From assembly GCF_051414115.1 (NCBI RefSeq), contig NZ_JBLKNZ010000001.1, forward strand, positions 992,001 to 1,056,000: a stretch of 64,000 bases of DNA. Reading direction: 5' to 3'. Position numbers and translations under genes: made by a program. The DNA is from Halovenus marina. Lineage in GTDB: Archaea > Halobacteriota > Halobacteria > Halobacteriales > Haloarculaceae. Of the stretch, positions 1-8,606 are shown piece after piece. The notes beneath the pieces were generated by a model. The model was not told the DNA's origin and did not search any database. It saw only the letters and a list, made by a program, of their open reading frames with translations. Position 1 is the stretch's first letter. Each line of letters opens with the position of its first letter.

Positions 1-1
1 G

Positions 2-1813
2 CTGGTAGTCGCGGGGGCACCCGACGGCGACGAACACGAATCACTCCCGTACGTCGACGCCGTCGAGGCGCGCGCGGAGGACGCCGGATTCCGAACGCAG
101 TCACTGGTCGTCGAGATGCTCGACGGGGGCCGGTGGGAGTTCCCCTTCAAGGGGGATGTCTCCACAGTGGTCGAGTACGCCGATAGAGCGATCCAGACCT
201 GGGCGAACGTGACTCGCCTGCTCACCGATGCCGAGACGAACATCGAGGCTGCGACGAGTCACCTCGACGTGGGCGAGCACGGAACCGCTGCAGCGACACT
301 TGCTGGTACAGGAGATATCATCGAGCACGCTGTGGACCGCGCCGAGGCGCTCGGTGAACGCGCGGGCGCAGAGATCGGAGACAGGGCAGAGGAACTGCGC
401 CCGGAGATCGAGCGCCTGGAGCGGGTGATACAGGCCCGGCGCGCCAGATCCCAACACGCGAACGCGCGACACCACTGGCGCGACAGCGAATACGAGCAGG
501 CGGCGACGGCTTACGAGACGGCCGTGACAGCCTACGAGGAGGCGATCGATACCATCCGGGGGGCGACAGTGCGCGACGCGACGGGTTCTGATGCGGGCAG
601 TGACCTGGATGCGGACGGAGAGTCCCTCGCACGTGGACTCAGACGGGCGCTGTCCGAACGTGAGCTTTTGCGGGTGTGGCCCCGAGTCGACGCCAATACG
701 GCACGGCGGCGGGCCGACCAGACCGACGACCCCGAAACTGCCGCACAGCTCTGGACGGAAGCGCTCGACGGATACCGGGACATGCTCGGCCTCGACTGGG
801 GACAGGACACCCGGTCGTTCGTCGTCGACAGAGCGCGGATCCGAGAGCAGACGACCGCCGTCGCGGACGACGCCATCGAGGACCACGCTCGGGCGGGGCA
901 GTCCTGGCTCGATTCCGGCGACGACCTGGCCGCGGCGGGACGACCGGAGCAGGCGACGCGGGTGTACGAGCGCGCTCGCGAGCAGTATCGTCGTGCGCAC
1001 GAACTCGCGAGCGAGGTACGCCCCGACCGCGTCGACGAACTCGAACGCGCACTCGAAACGGTCGACCAGCGATTGACTGACACTGCCGGGATGGAACCAG
1101 CGTCGGAACGAGTCACAGAGCAGGGGTCAGAGGCGGACGCGTCGAAGGCGGAGTCGAGTGAGTCAGATCTGAACGCAAGCGACGCAGCGCCGGGACCAGA
1201 CCCGGACGACGCGGAGCGGTCAGTTCTGGACCGGATTCGAGACCGCCCGGAGAAAGAGACTACCGCAGACGGGACATACCAGACGGACACGACGGCGACA
1301 GTGGAGGCGGGCGGGGCGACTGCAGCGAGTTCCGGTCGCTCGCCGTCTCCCGACGAGACGAGTGCCAGTACCCAACTGGGGAACGCTGCCGAGGGCGCTG
1401 AGGGCACGCAACCGACGGATCTGTCACTCTCGACGCTCCGTGCGCTCGACGAAGACGAGTTCGTCGAGTTCGTCGCGAGAGTCTGGGAGGCCCGCGGGTG
1501 GCTGACGACGGTGTTTACGACGGCGGCGGCCGTGTACGATATCGTCGCCACGCGCGAGAATCCCGACGAGAAACTTCTGATCTGGGCTATTCCCGGCGAT
1601 GAGGCGGTCGGTTCGACGCGGATCGACCGCTGTGCGACGGCGCGCGAAAGCAGCAACGGTGCCGACGAAGCGGCGCTCGTCACGACGGGGTCTCTCACTG
1701 ATGCCGCCCGCACGAGAGCGAGCGAACTCGACGTGACTGTCCTCGACGGGGATGAATTCGTGGAGTTGCTCGAATTCGAGGGCGTACGTACTGAGGAAAT
1801 TCTCGAACGGTGA
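2..1813 (+). CDS. Helical-repeat protein with degenerate restriction-endonuclease-like C-terminal domain (5' partial)
   Basis: The reading frame is open to the left edge, so the true start lies outside the window; the first internal ATG is at 116. The long N-terminal part is Ala/Glu/Asp-rich and predicted helical, with several repeat-like stretches (motifs such as YEQAATAYETAV and RPEQATRVYERAREQYRRA) that resemble TPR-type helical pairs. A low-complexity acidic Ser/Thr linker follows (about residues 335-440 counted from 116). The C-terminal ~120 residues (from LSTLRALDEDEFVEFVARVWEARGW) resemble the Mrr-type restriction endonuclease-like fold. The catalytic E/Q-x-K after the conserved Asp is not visible (LLIWAIPG stands there), so nuclease activity is doubtful. 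The function is unknown. It could be a scaffold or signalling protein that kept the fold. Confidence 0.7.
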   Translation: MVVAGAPDGDEHESLPYVDAVEARAEDAGFRTQSLVVEMLDGGRWEFPFKGDVSTVVEYADRAIQTWANVTRLLTDAETNIEAATSHLDVGEHGTAAATLAGTGDIIEHAVDRAEALGERAGAEIGDRAEELRPEIERLERVIQARRARSQHANARHHWRDSEYEQAATAYETAVTAYEEAIDTIRGATVRDATGSDAGSDLDADGESLARGLRRALSERELLRVWPRVDANTARRRADQTDDPETAAQLWTEALDGYRDMLGLDWGQDTRSFVVDRARIREQTTAVADDAIEDHARAGQSWLDSGDDLAAAGRPEQATRVYERAREQYRRAHELASEVRPDRVDELERALETVDQRLTDTAGMEPASERVTEQGSEADASKAESSESDLNASDAAPGPDPDDAERSVLDRIRDRPEKETTADGTYQTDTTATVEAGGATAASSGRSPSPDETSASTQLGNAAEGAEGTQPTDLSLSTLRALDEDEFVEFVARVWEARGWLTTVFTTAAAVYDIVATRENPDEKLLIWAIPGDEAVGSTRIDRCATARESSNGADEAALVTTGSLTDAARTRASELDVTVLDGDEFVELLEFEGVRTEEILER

Positions 1814-1845
1814 CCACAGGGGGGGACGGACCTGAAAGCCGCACG

Positions 1846-1851
1846 CTTAAG
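1846..1851 (+). promoter_or_regulatory. TATA-like box for the gene at 1876
   Basis: CTTAAG lies 25-30 bases upstream of the ATG at 1876, the spacing expected of a leaderless haloarchaeal transcript. This favours 1876 over the upstream GTG at 1810. Confidence 0.45.
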
Positions 1852-1875
1852 CGACATGGGCCGCTCATCACCCAC

Positions 1876-2454
1876 ATGGAGTATACGCTCGCTATCGAAA
1901 ATGCGCCGGAGACCGTTTCCGGTGGGACTGGACTCTTGCTCGTCCATCCGAGCACCGTCGAGACTGACCGCATCGACACCCAGTTTCTGAAGACCGACAC
2001 CGACCACCTGCTGGTCATCTCGACGCGGACGACTGCACGAGAGGTCAGACAGAAACTCGAACACTACGAGGTCGACGAACAGAAGGCGACCATCCTCGAT
2101 GCAATCTCCGTCGAGCGGGGATACACCCGCAGACAGAGCGACCAGGTTCGGTATCTCTCCGCACCCGACAACTTCGCGGACCTGATCGCCGAGACCGAGC
2201 GATTTCTCAGCCAGTCCGACGGAAAGCGCCGCGTGAGTCTCGATTCGGTCACGGAGATGATCTACTACGCCGACCACGAACAGACCCGCGACGCCATCGC
2301 GGAGATTCTCGAACTGCTCGATGAATACGACGCAGTCGGGCTCTTTCATCTCGCCGCTGGCGTTCACGACGACGCGGTCGTCGACGAGTTCCGTGACCTG
2401 TTCGACGGCACGCTCGAACTCGACGAAACCGGCTCGCTGACGAGTTCGCTCTGA
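1876..2454 (+). CDS. HTR-like / RecA-fold haloarchaeal protein
   Basis: A 192-residue protein beginning MEYTLAIENAP. Its size, acidic composition and motifs (TGLLLVHPSTVETDRI, then DHLLVISTR) suit the haloarchaeal HTR-like proteins, thought to be inactive RecA/KaiC-fold ATPases implicated in signalling. No Walker A P-loop is visible, which agrees with an inactivated nucleotide-binding fold. A GTG at 1810 overlapping the upstream stop would add 22 residues. The ATG at 1876 is preferred because a TATA-like CTTAAG precedes it at leaderless spacing. The biological role is unknown; the family assignment is by recognition and is moderate. Confidence 0.65.
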   Translation: MEYTLAIENAPETVSGGTGLLLVHPSTVETDRIDTQFLKTDTDHLLVISTRTTAREVRQKLEHYEVDEQKATILDAISVERGYTRRQSDQVRYLSAPDNFADLIAETERFLSQSDGKRRVSLDSVTEMIYYADHEQTRDAIAEILELLDEYDAVGLFHLAAGVHDDAVVDEFRDLFDGTLELDETGSLTSSL

Positions 2455-2526
2455 CGGACCCCAGAACCTGACAGCCGAGTAATATCACCAAAGATTAAGA
2501 TGGGTCAGTACATGAGATGAACTTGT

Positions 2527-2685
2527 ATGCCGGAATGTCAGAACTGCGGTGCCTTCGTAACCGCCGACTACGCACGTGTATTCACACCGAACGGCGTCGA
2601 AAAACCGAGAGTCTGTCCACAGTGTGAGGACAAGATTCGCGACGGTGCGGACGTCAGAAAAGCCCGCTCGACCCGCCGTGGGTAA
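2527..2685 (+). CDS. Small zinc-finger protein (DUF7563-like)
   Basis: A 52-residue protein, MPECQNCGAFVTADYARVF..., with two CxxC pairs (C4/C7 and C30/C33) that would bind one zinc ion as a treble-clef or ribbon. It closely resembles the haloarchaeal DUF7563 family, where PRVCP-x-C and a basic ARSTR tail are typical. It is preceded by an A/T-rich stretch (AAGATTAAG, about 2490-2500) at a plausible promoter distance. It stands alone between a signalling-type gene and a convergent phosphomutase. Such microproteins are widespread in haloarchaea and their function is mostly unknown; the basic C-terminus could contact nucleic acid. Confidence 0.8.
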   Translation: MPECQNCGAFVTADYARVFTPNGVEKPRVCPQCEDKIRDGADVRKARSTRRG

Positions 2686-2764
2686 CGTCTATTCCGGTTG
2701 ATTACCTCTGTTCTGCGTGTGCTGATCGACTAGCACCGCGTCAGCCTCGAACGTGTCTGCGCTC

Positions 2765-4087
2765 TCAAATCCCTTCATCGAGCAGGTTGGTCGCTTCCTC
2801 GAAGACCTGCTGTGCGCGCGACCGCTCGCGCGCCTCCGCTGTGACGCGCACGAGCGGTTCGGTGCCGCTCGCGCGCAGCAGGAACCAGGCGTCGTCGCGC
2901 TCGACGCGGACGCCATCGAGCGTCGAGAAGTCGTCGTATCGCTCGCTGACCAGTTCCCGCACGCGGTCCATGACGGCGGTTTTTTCGGAGACGCTGACGC
3001 TGTCCCGGACGATGGGATACGCCGCTACTGTGGCCGCCCGGTCCGCGAGTGGTTCCGATGCGGTGAGTTCGGCCAGTTTGCAGGCCGCGAGTGGCCCGTC
3101 GGGACACAGCGTCTCCTCGGGCCAGATCCACGCGCCGCTCGGTTCGCCGCCGAAGGCGACGCCCGGATCACTCGCCGCTGCCGCGACGTAGACGTCGCCG
3201 ACGGGGGTGTACGTAGCTTCGATTCCCCGTTCTGCGAGTGCGTCAGCAACCGCGAGACTCGTGTCGACCGGCATCGCGACGGCGTCGCCCTCGCCTGCGG
3301 TTGCGCGAGCGAAGATAGCGAGCAGCACGTCCCCCGAGAGGAAGGTGCCGTCGGCGGCGACAGCGCGCATCCGGTCTGCGTCGCCGTCGTGTGCGATTCC
3401 GAGGTCGGCGTCCGTCTCGGCGACGAGCGTCGAGAGCGACTCACAGTTCTCGGCTGTCGGTTCGCTCGGCCGTCCGGGGAAGGAGCCGTCCTGCTGGGCG
3501 TTCAGCGTCTGGACGTGACAGCCGAGTTCGTCGAGCGCGTCGGCGGTGACCCCTCCGACGCCATTGCCCACGTCGACGACCACCTCCAGCGGTTCCGAGA
3601 GCGTGACGCTCTCGACGAGTTCCCGGCGGTGGCGGTCGGACAGCGAGTCCCGCGTTCGGGTTCCCATCTCGTCCCAGTCAGCGAGTGCCGTTTCGCCGCT
3701 CCGGACGCGTTCGGTGATCCGCTCTCGGCGGGGAGCGTCGAAGGCCTGGCCGCTCGGCTGCCAGAGTTTGATCCCGTTGTCGGTCGGTGGGTTGTGCGAG
3801 GCCGTGATGACGACGCCAGCGTCGGCGTCGGTCCAGGCGACGCCGCGTGCGACCGTCGGTGTCGCGGCGCGCCCGACGTCGACCACGTCGACGCCGGATT
3901 CACACAGTCCAGCCGCGAACGCGTCGGTCAAAGCGTGCCCACTCTCGCGGGCGTCACGGCCGACGACGACGCGGTCGGTTTCGATGCCGAGCGCGCGGCC
4001 GACAGACAGCGCGACCTGTCCGGTCACCTCCTCACCGACCGAGCCGCGGATGCCGCTGGTTCCAAACATACACTCCGGTACTGTCAT
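2765..4087 (-). CDS. glmM: Phosphoglucosamine mutase / phosphohexomutase
   Basis: A 440-residue alpha-D-phosphohexomutase, the usual length. It carries all four family signatures: the phosphoserine active site TASHNPP with Ser97, the metal loop DGDADR near residue 225, the sugar-binding GEPSG near 314, and the phosphate-binding RASGTEP near the C-terminus. The family moves phosphate between C6 and C1 of hexoses (GlcN, Glc or Man), feeding UDP-GlcNAc, glycan and S-layer synthesis. An alternative start at the internal MFGTSGIRG (4069) would match the archaeal family equally well. It is convergent with the upstream zinc-finger gene. Exact sugar specificity (GlmM versus ManB/Pgm) cannot be decided from motifs. 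Confidence 0.88.
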   Translation of the reverse strand: MTVPECMFGTSGIRGSVGEEVTGQVALSVGRALGIETDRVVVGRDARESGHALTDAFAAGLCESGVDVVDVGRAATPTVARGVAWTDADAGVVITASHNPPTDNGIKLWQPSGQAFDAPRRERITERVRSGETALADWDEMGTRTRDSLSDRHRRELVESVTLSEPLEVVVDVGNGVGGVTADALDELGCHVQTLNAQQDGSFPGRPSEPTAENCESLSTLVAETDADLGIAHDGDADRMRAVAADGTFLSGDVLLAIFARATAGEGDAVAMPVDTSLAVADALAERGIEATYTPVGDVYVAAAASDPGVAFGGEPSGAWIWPEETLCPDGPLAACKLAELTASEPLADRAATVAAYPIVRDSVSVSEKTAVMDRVRELVSERYDDFSTLDGVRVERDDAWFLLRASGTEPLVRVTAEARERSRAQQVFEEATNLLDEGI

Positions 4088-4149
4088 CTCGATAATAATG
4101 GTGACGCTACCGGCGTTCGCGGTGGCTCGCCAGCCCCGGCCGCGACTGG

Positions 4150-5283
4150 TCAGTCACTCCCCGAAAACTCGCCGCGGACGTACTGGGCGGCGTCTCTGAC
4201 GGCACCGACGCTCGTGAGATAGCCCGCCCCGACGGTGGTCTTGAGCGCTTCGGCCGCCCGGCCGCGGACGACGCTGGGGCCGACCTGCGCGACGGACCCA
4301 TCCCCGACGCTGACGAGCCATCCGAGCGGCCTGTACCGATAGCGCTTCAACTGTGGCTCGAACCCCTCGCTTTTCTCCTGATGACGAGACAGCCGTTCGA
4401 TGTTCGTCGCCGCGACAGACGCCTGCCGCACGGCTGTCTGTGCGGTCGCAGGCGTTTGGTTCCCGTCCGCGTCGATGACGCGGGCCGCATCACCGACGGC
4501 GAACGTCCGGTCGCCGTACCTGAGCGTCGCGCGAACCTGCGGTCTGTCACCGAGTGCGTCCTGCCCTGTCAGCCCGCCGGTCCAGATTAGCTGGTCGTAC
4601 GCGAGTCGGTCAGCGCCGAGTTCGAGCGCCGCTTCGTCTGCGCCCGAGACGCTCGTATCAGTTCTGATCTCGACGCCTCGGTCGAGGAGTTCCTCGCGAA
4701 CAGCGTCCTGAAACTGCGCAGGAAACGACGGCGCGATGTCGCTTTTCTGTTCGAGCAGTACGACCGAGGGGTTCGTTTCGGCCTCCCGGGCGAGTTCAGC
4801 GAGTTCACCGGCGACCTGAATCCCCGAGAGTCCGGCGCCGCAGACGACAGCGCGGCCGCCCTCCGTCTGGACTGCCTCGAACCCCGTTCGGATCTGTCGA
4901 GCGTGCTCGACGCGCTTCAGCGGCGTCGCGTGCTCGGTGACGCCCGGGAGCCCGTAGAACGCAGTCTGTGCGCCCAGACAGACGGCACCGACGTCGTAGG
5001 ATAGCTCCCCGTCGGACAACTCGACACGGCCCGCGTCGGGGTCGACACCTGTCACGCGGGCCTGCCGGAACTGCGCTCGCGTGAGCAGATCGTCGATAGG
5101 GATGGTAATCCGCTCTTCGAGGTGTGGCTTGCGAATCAGTCGGTGGAGCAGATGCTGGACGAGGTGGATGTCGCGTTCGTCGACGAGCGTGAGCTCGGTC
5201 TCGTCGGGCAGGGAGGATTCGAGTTGCTGGACGAGCGAGACGCCCGCGTATCCGGCGCCCAGTACGGCGACGTGCATATCCAC
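4150..5283 (-). CDS. Type II NADH dehydrogenase-like FAD/NAD(P) oxidoreductase
   Basis: A 377-residue two-dinucleotide-fold flavoprotein. The N-terminal FAD-binding Rossmann motif is GAGYAGVS (residues 8-15), and a second NAD-binding GAGLSGIQVAGE lies near 160. The FAD-closing motif FAVGDAARV sits near 270. This pattern fits NDH-2 and the sulfide:quinone reductase superfamily. No pair of conserved redox cysteines typical of SQR is seen, so a quinone-reducing NADH dehydrogenase is the better call. It would act at the inner face of the membrane, passing electrons from NADH to menaquinone without pumping ions. It lies divergently from the UspA gene at 5394. Confidence 0.78.
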   Translation of the reverse strand: MDMHVAVLGAGYAGVSLVQQLESSLPDETELTLVDERDIHLVQHLLHRLIRKPHLEERITIPIDDLLTRAQFRQARVTGVDPDAGRVELSDGELSYDVGAVCLGAQTAFYGLPGVTEHATPLKRVEHARQIRTGFEAVQTEGGRAVVCGAGLSGIQVAGELAELAREAETNPSVVLLEQKSDIAPSFPAQFQDAVREELLDRGVEIRTDTSVSGADEAALELGADRLAYDQLIWTGGLTGQDALGDRPQVRATLRYGDRTFAVGDAARVIDADGNQTPATAQTAVRQASVAATNIERLSRHQEKSEGFEPQLKRYRYRPLGWLVSVGDGSVAQVGPSVVRGRAAEALKTTVGAGYLTSVGAVRDAAQYVRGEFSGSD

Positions 5284-5360
5284 ACTTGGGTCGCGAGCAC
5301 CAAATGTGCTCGCCCGTTCTGTAGATTACGACCGACGCCTGCGCTGTCGAGGCTGACAGG

Positions 5361-5367
5361 AAATATA
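5361..5367 (+). promoter_or_regulatory. TATA box of tandem uspA gene
   Basis: AAATATA lies about 30 bases before the ATG at 5394. This supports a leaderless transcript and rejects the in-frame ATG at 5367, which is inside the box. Confidence 0.5.
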
Positions 5368-5393
5368 TGTTCGGCCCGTGTATCCGCGCTCAC

Positions 5394-6263
5394 ATGGTTC
5401 GCCACGTACTGGTCCCCCACGACGGGTCCGAACAGTCAGACGATGCACTCGTGTACACACTCGAAACGTTTCCCGATGCGACGGTGACGGTCTTCCGGTC
5501 GGTCGAACCCTTCGCTGAGTACACTGGTGCAGGCGGGTACGCCGCAAACTACTCCGAGGAGGTGGTCGAAAACGTGCGGGAGAGTCTGTCGGACACCATC
5601 ACCGCACTCATCGACGATGCACAGATCGACCGAGACCCGGACGACGTCGAGCGAGACGTCTCGTACGGCAGACCGATTCACGAGATTCTCGAATACGTCG
5701 AGGAAAACGACGTCGACCAGATCGTGATGGGCAGTCACGGCCGGGACGGGGCCGCGCGGCTCCTGCTGGGAAGCGTCGCCGAGACAGTCGTTCGGCGGTC
5801 ACCGGTTCCGGTGACTGTCGTCAGAGCAGATGGCGCTGCCGTCGATTCGGTGCTCGTTCCCTACGACGCCTCTTCCCAGTCCCGTCGCGCGCTCGAACAC
5901 GCGCTGACGCAGTTTCCCGACACCTCCGTGACCGCGCTGTACGTCGTTCACCCGACAGTCGAACAGCTCGAATCGGGCGACGAAAGCGACGAAGCCTCGG
6001 TCTGGAACGAGGGGTTCGAGGAACACATCGAACAGACCCTCGACTCGGCGTCGTCGATTGCCGCCGACCACGACCGGGTCATCGAGACCGAAAGCACTGG
6101 CGGGAAGCCGTCGCAGTCGATAGTCGAGTACGTCGAGGAGCACGATTCCGACCACGTCGTGATGGGTTCGAGCGGTCGGGACGGACTGGCGAGGTTGCTC
6201 CTCGGGAGCGTCGCCGAAACCGTCGTCAGGCGCTCGCCGGTTTCGGTCACCGTCGTCCGGTAA
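5394..6263 (+). CDS. Tandem-domain universal stress protein (UspA x2)
   Basis: A 289-residue protein with two consecutive UspA domains (about 1-142 and 148-289), each starting with a VLVPxDxS strand. Each ends in an intact ATP-binding signature: MGSHGRDGAARLLLGSVAE and MGSSGRDGLARLLLGSVAE, matching G-x2-G-x9-G-S. The two halves are nearly identical around this motif, suggesting an internal duplication. Tandem Usps are ATP-binding stress regulators that often modulate transporters or metabolic enzymes. It stands alone with its own promoter. The partner protein is not evident from context. Confidence 0.9.
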   Translation: MVRHVLVPHDGSEQSDDALVYTLETFPDATVTVFRSVEPFAEYTGAGGYAANYSEEVVENVRESLSDTITALIDDAQIDRDPDDVERDVSYGRPIHEILEYVEENDVDQIVMGSHGRDGAARLLLGSVAETVVRRSPVPVTVVRADGAAVDSVLVPYDASSQSRRALEHALTQFPDTSVTALYVVHPTVEQLESGDESDEASVWNEGFEEHIEQTLDSASSIAADHDRVIETESTGGKPSQSIVEYVEEHDSDHVVMGSSGRDGLARLLLGSVAETVVRRSPVSVTVVR

Positions 6264-6296
6264 TCTCGCTGATTCGCAAACGCTCGCTTGTTGTCT

Positions 6297-7292
6297 CTAT
6301 ATCTCGCCCATCACGTCCGCTTGGATGGCGTCGATTGTCTCTCGCGGATCGCCGACCTTCGAGACGAGGATGATCCGGTCGACACCGGCCTCCGCGAGTC
6401 GCCGCACCGTCGGGACGAGGTCGGTCGCATCGTCGGTGACGTTGTTCAATTCTTTGAGTTCCTCGTCGGACACATCTGTCAGGTGGTCGTTCGCGATGTC
6501 CTGTATCTCCCGGGGGTCGGCGGTGTCGAGTTCCTCGTGAGGGGTGTACTCTCCGCGCTCTCTGAGCTGTGCGACGAGTTCGTCCGGGTCACCGATGTGG
6601 GCCGAGAGCTGTGCCGACACCGTCCCCGCTGGCGTCAGGTCGCGTCGATGGTCGTCGAGGCCGTCGGTGAAGGCGTCGTTCAGCGTGTTCTCGACGAGGT
6701 CGGCGTCACCGGCAGTGATCAGGTTGCCCGCGTACTTGCCCGCGAGATTCGCAGACTGTGGCCCCCACGCCGCCCAGGACAGCGGGATGGACGAGTCGGG
6801 CTTGGTGTATAGCTTCAGGTCGTCGTACTGGTAGTACTCCCCGTCGTGTGAGAAGTACTCCTCGCGCTCCCAGCACTTGTCCATCAGGCCGAGCGCCTCG
6901 ATGAGCATGCCCGCGAGCGTCCCCCAGTCGGGCCACTCGCCGTCGTAGAACCGCGCCTCGTTGAGCGCCTCGCCGGTACCGACGCCGAACTCCAGACGAC
7001 CGGGGTACATGTTGTCGAGCGTCGCGAGCGCCTGTGCGAGCACCGGTGGATGATACCGGACCGTCGGACAACTCACGCAGGTGCCGACCGTCACGTCGGG
7101 GACGCGTTCCATGAGTGCGCCCATCCAGGGCAGGATGTGATGCGTGTAGGGGCGATTGTCCAGCCACGGGACGAAGTGGTCCCCGATCCAGACGCCCTCG
7201 AACCCGGTATCGACCGCGTACTCGGCGAGTTCGATGTCCTCCATCGGCGACCGAAAACAGCCCGCGACGTTGTAATGCCACTCGATAGCCAT
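6297..7292 (-). CDS. LLM-class F420-dependent oxidoreductase
   Basis: A 331-residue luciferase-like TIM-barrel protein starting MAIEWHYNVAGCFRSP. The motifs GFEGVWIGDHFVPW and LDNMYPGRLEFGVGTGEALNE are typical of F420-dependent glucose-6-phosphate dehydrogenase and related enzymes. It closely resembles the haloarchaeal NP1902A-type subfamily. It would transfer hydride between coenzyme F420 and an unknown alcohol or carbonyl substrate in the cytoplasm. F420 synthesis in this organism is supported by cofH at 38486. It is transcribed away from the Usp gene; the enolase-superfamily gene upstream has its own promoter region. The substrate cannot be told from sequence. Confidence 0.83.
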   Translation of the reverse strand: MAIEWHYNVAGCFRSPMEDIELAEYAVDTGFEGVWIGDHFVPWLDNRPYTHHILPWMGALMERVPDVTVGTCVSCPTVRYHPPVLAQALATLDNMYPGRLEFGVGTGEALNEARFYDGEWPDWGTLAGMLIEALGLMDKCWEREEYFSHDGEYYQYDDLKLYTKPDSSIPLSWAAWGPQSANLAGKYAGNLITAGDADLVENTLNDAFTDGLDDHRRDLTPAGTVSAQLSAHIGDPDELVAQLRERGEYTPHEELDTADPREIQDIANDHLTDVSDEELKELNNVTDDATDLVPTVRRLAEAGVDRIILVSKVGDPRETIDAIQADVMGEI

Positions 7293-7424
7293 ACGCTGAG
7301 TGAGTGCCTACGGAAGTAATATGTTGGGGGATAGCCGTGATCGTTGACAGTCCCGTCCCTTGTTTCTGACCGATAGACTGCGGACTCCCTCACGGAGACA
7401 GACAGGAGCAGATCACAGAAAATA

Positions 7425-8537
7425 TTAACCAATACGATATTTCTCGACCTGCTGTGGGTCGACGTCGACGCCGAGTCCGGGACCGTCGGGAACGTCGATA
7501 CTTCCGTCGGCGACTTCGAGCGGGTCGGTCAGGATGTGGTCCGCCCAGCCGTAGTAGACCGAATCCGGGGGGAGATTCAGCGCGGGCGTACTCGCGTAGA
7601 GGTGCAACACGGCGGCCTGTTTGATGCCCAGATCGAAGCCGTTGTGGTGGCTGACGGAGAGTCCGGCCTCGCTCGCGACGGCAATCTGGTCTCTGACGGC
7701 GGTCAGGCCGCCAGCCGGAACCAGGTCGACACAGGCCACGTCGGCGGCCGACCGCTCACAGATGTAGTAGAGATTCCGCGGGAAGTAGGTGTCCTCGTTG
7801 ACGGCGATTGGCTGGCGAAGCCGTTCGCGGAGTCGCTCGTAGGTGCCGAAGCTGTCGATGCGACAGGGCTGTTCGAGATACTGGAGGTAGATCCCCGCGT
7901 CTTCGAGTGTCGCACCCGCGCGAACTGCCTCCTCGAAGGCCCAGCCCTGATTGGGGTCGATCCGGAACTGCAACGCCCCGTCGGTCGCGTCGTGCATCGC
8001 CTTGATGCGCTCGACGTCGTGTTCCCAGTCCGGTCCGGCCTTCGTCTTGAGGACGCTGAACCCGTTTTCGACCGCGCGCCTGGCGTAGGTTCGTGACTCT
8101 TCGAGCGAGAGCATCCCGAGACAGTAGGCCACCTCGACGCTGTCGCAGACGCCGCCGCCGAGTAGCTCCGAGACTGATGCGTTCCGGCGCTTCCCGAGTG
8201 CGTCCCACAGCGCCGTCTCGACGGCACCCAGAAACGGGCGGGTCTTCACGTATGGATAGTAAAACGAGTCGGTAAACTCCCGGAGTTCGTCGAGTCCCAT
8301 CCCGACCAGTTCCGGTGCGATCACGTCCTCGATGACCGCCGCGGTGACACTCGGCGACTGCATCGCAGTGAGCATCTCCCCCCAGCCTGTGGTGCCGTCG
8401 TCGGTTTCGATCCGGACGAGCGTTCGGTCGACCGTTTCGACGTTGTCGTGGTTGCTGCTGTAGGGTGCGAGTCCTCCTTCTTCCAGCGGTGCGACGGGAA
8501 CCTCGACGGGGATAGCCTCGACAGTCTGTACGGGCAT
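7425..8537 (-). CDS. Mandelate racemase/muconate lactonizing enzyme family protein
   Basis: A 370-residue enolase-superfamily enzyme. The catalytic K-x-K is K164/K166 (LKTKAG), the metal ligands are D194 (RIDPNQGW), E222 (YLEQP) and E248 (NEDTY), and a basic His pair H297/H298 precedes NGFDLG. The arrangement fits the MLE/mandelate racemase branch, which abstracts an alpha proton of a carboxylate substrate. An upstream in-frame ATG (8597) would add a basic, unconserved 20-residue leader; the internal MPVQTVEAIPVEVP is the natural family start. Neighbours (F420 oxidoreductase, serine hydrolase) hint at a catabolic role, but no sugar-acid pathway genes are beside it. The substrate is unknown. 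Confidence 0.83.
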   Translation of the reverse strand: MPVQTVEAIPVEVPVAPLEEGGLAPYSSNHDNVETVDRTLVRIETDDGTTGWGEMLTAMQSPSVTAAVIEDVIAPELVGMGLDELREFTDSFYYPYVKTRPFLGAVETALWDALGKRRNASVSELLGGGVCDSVEVAYCLGMLSLEESRTYARRAVENGFSVLKTKAGPDWEHDVERIKAMHDATDGALQFRIDPNQGWAFEEAVRAGATLEDAGIYLQYLEQPCRIDSFGTYERLRERLRQPIAVNEDTYFPRNLYYICERSAADVACVDLVPAGGLTAVRDQIAVASEAGLSVSHHNGFDLGIKQAAVLHLYASTPALNLPPDSVYYGWADHILTDPLEVADGSIDVPDGPGLGVDVDPQQVEKYRIG

Positions 8538-8606
8538 TACGTCGGGATGGCGTCGGGCCGGTAATAATCGTGTCGCCCGAGTCGCCCGCTGGTCCATCCG
8601 CCCCGC

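Noticed and set aside
532..2367. Long minus-strand frame of 611 codons
   Set aside because: Shadow of two plus-strand genes, with Ser/Arg-rich composition and no family signal.
2753..4222. Plus-strand frame opposite the phosphohexomutase
   Set aside because: Shadow frame; the minus-strand protein carries all catalytic motifs.
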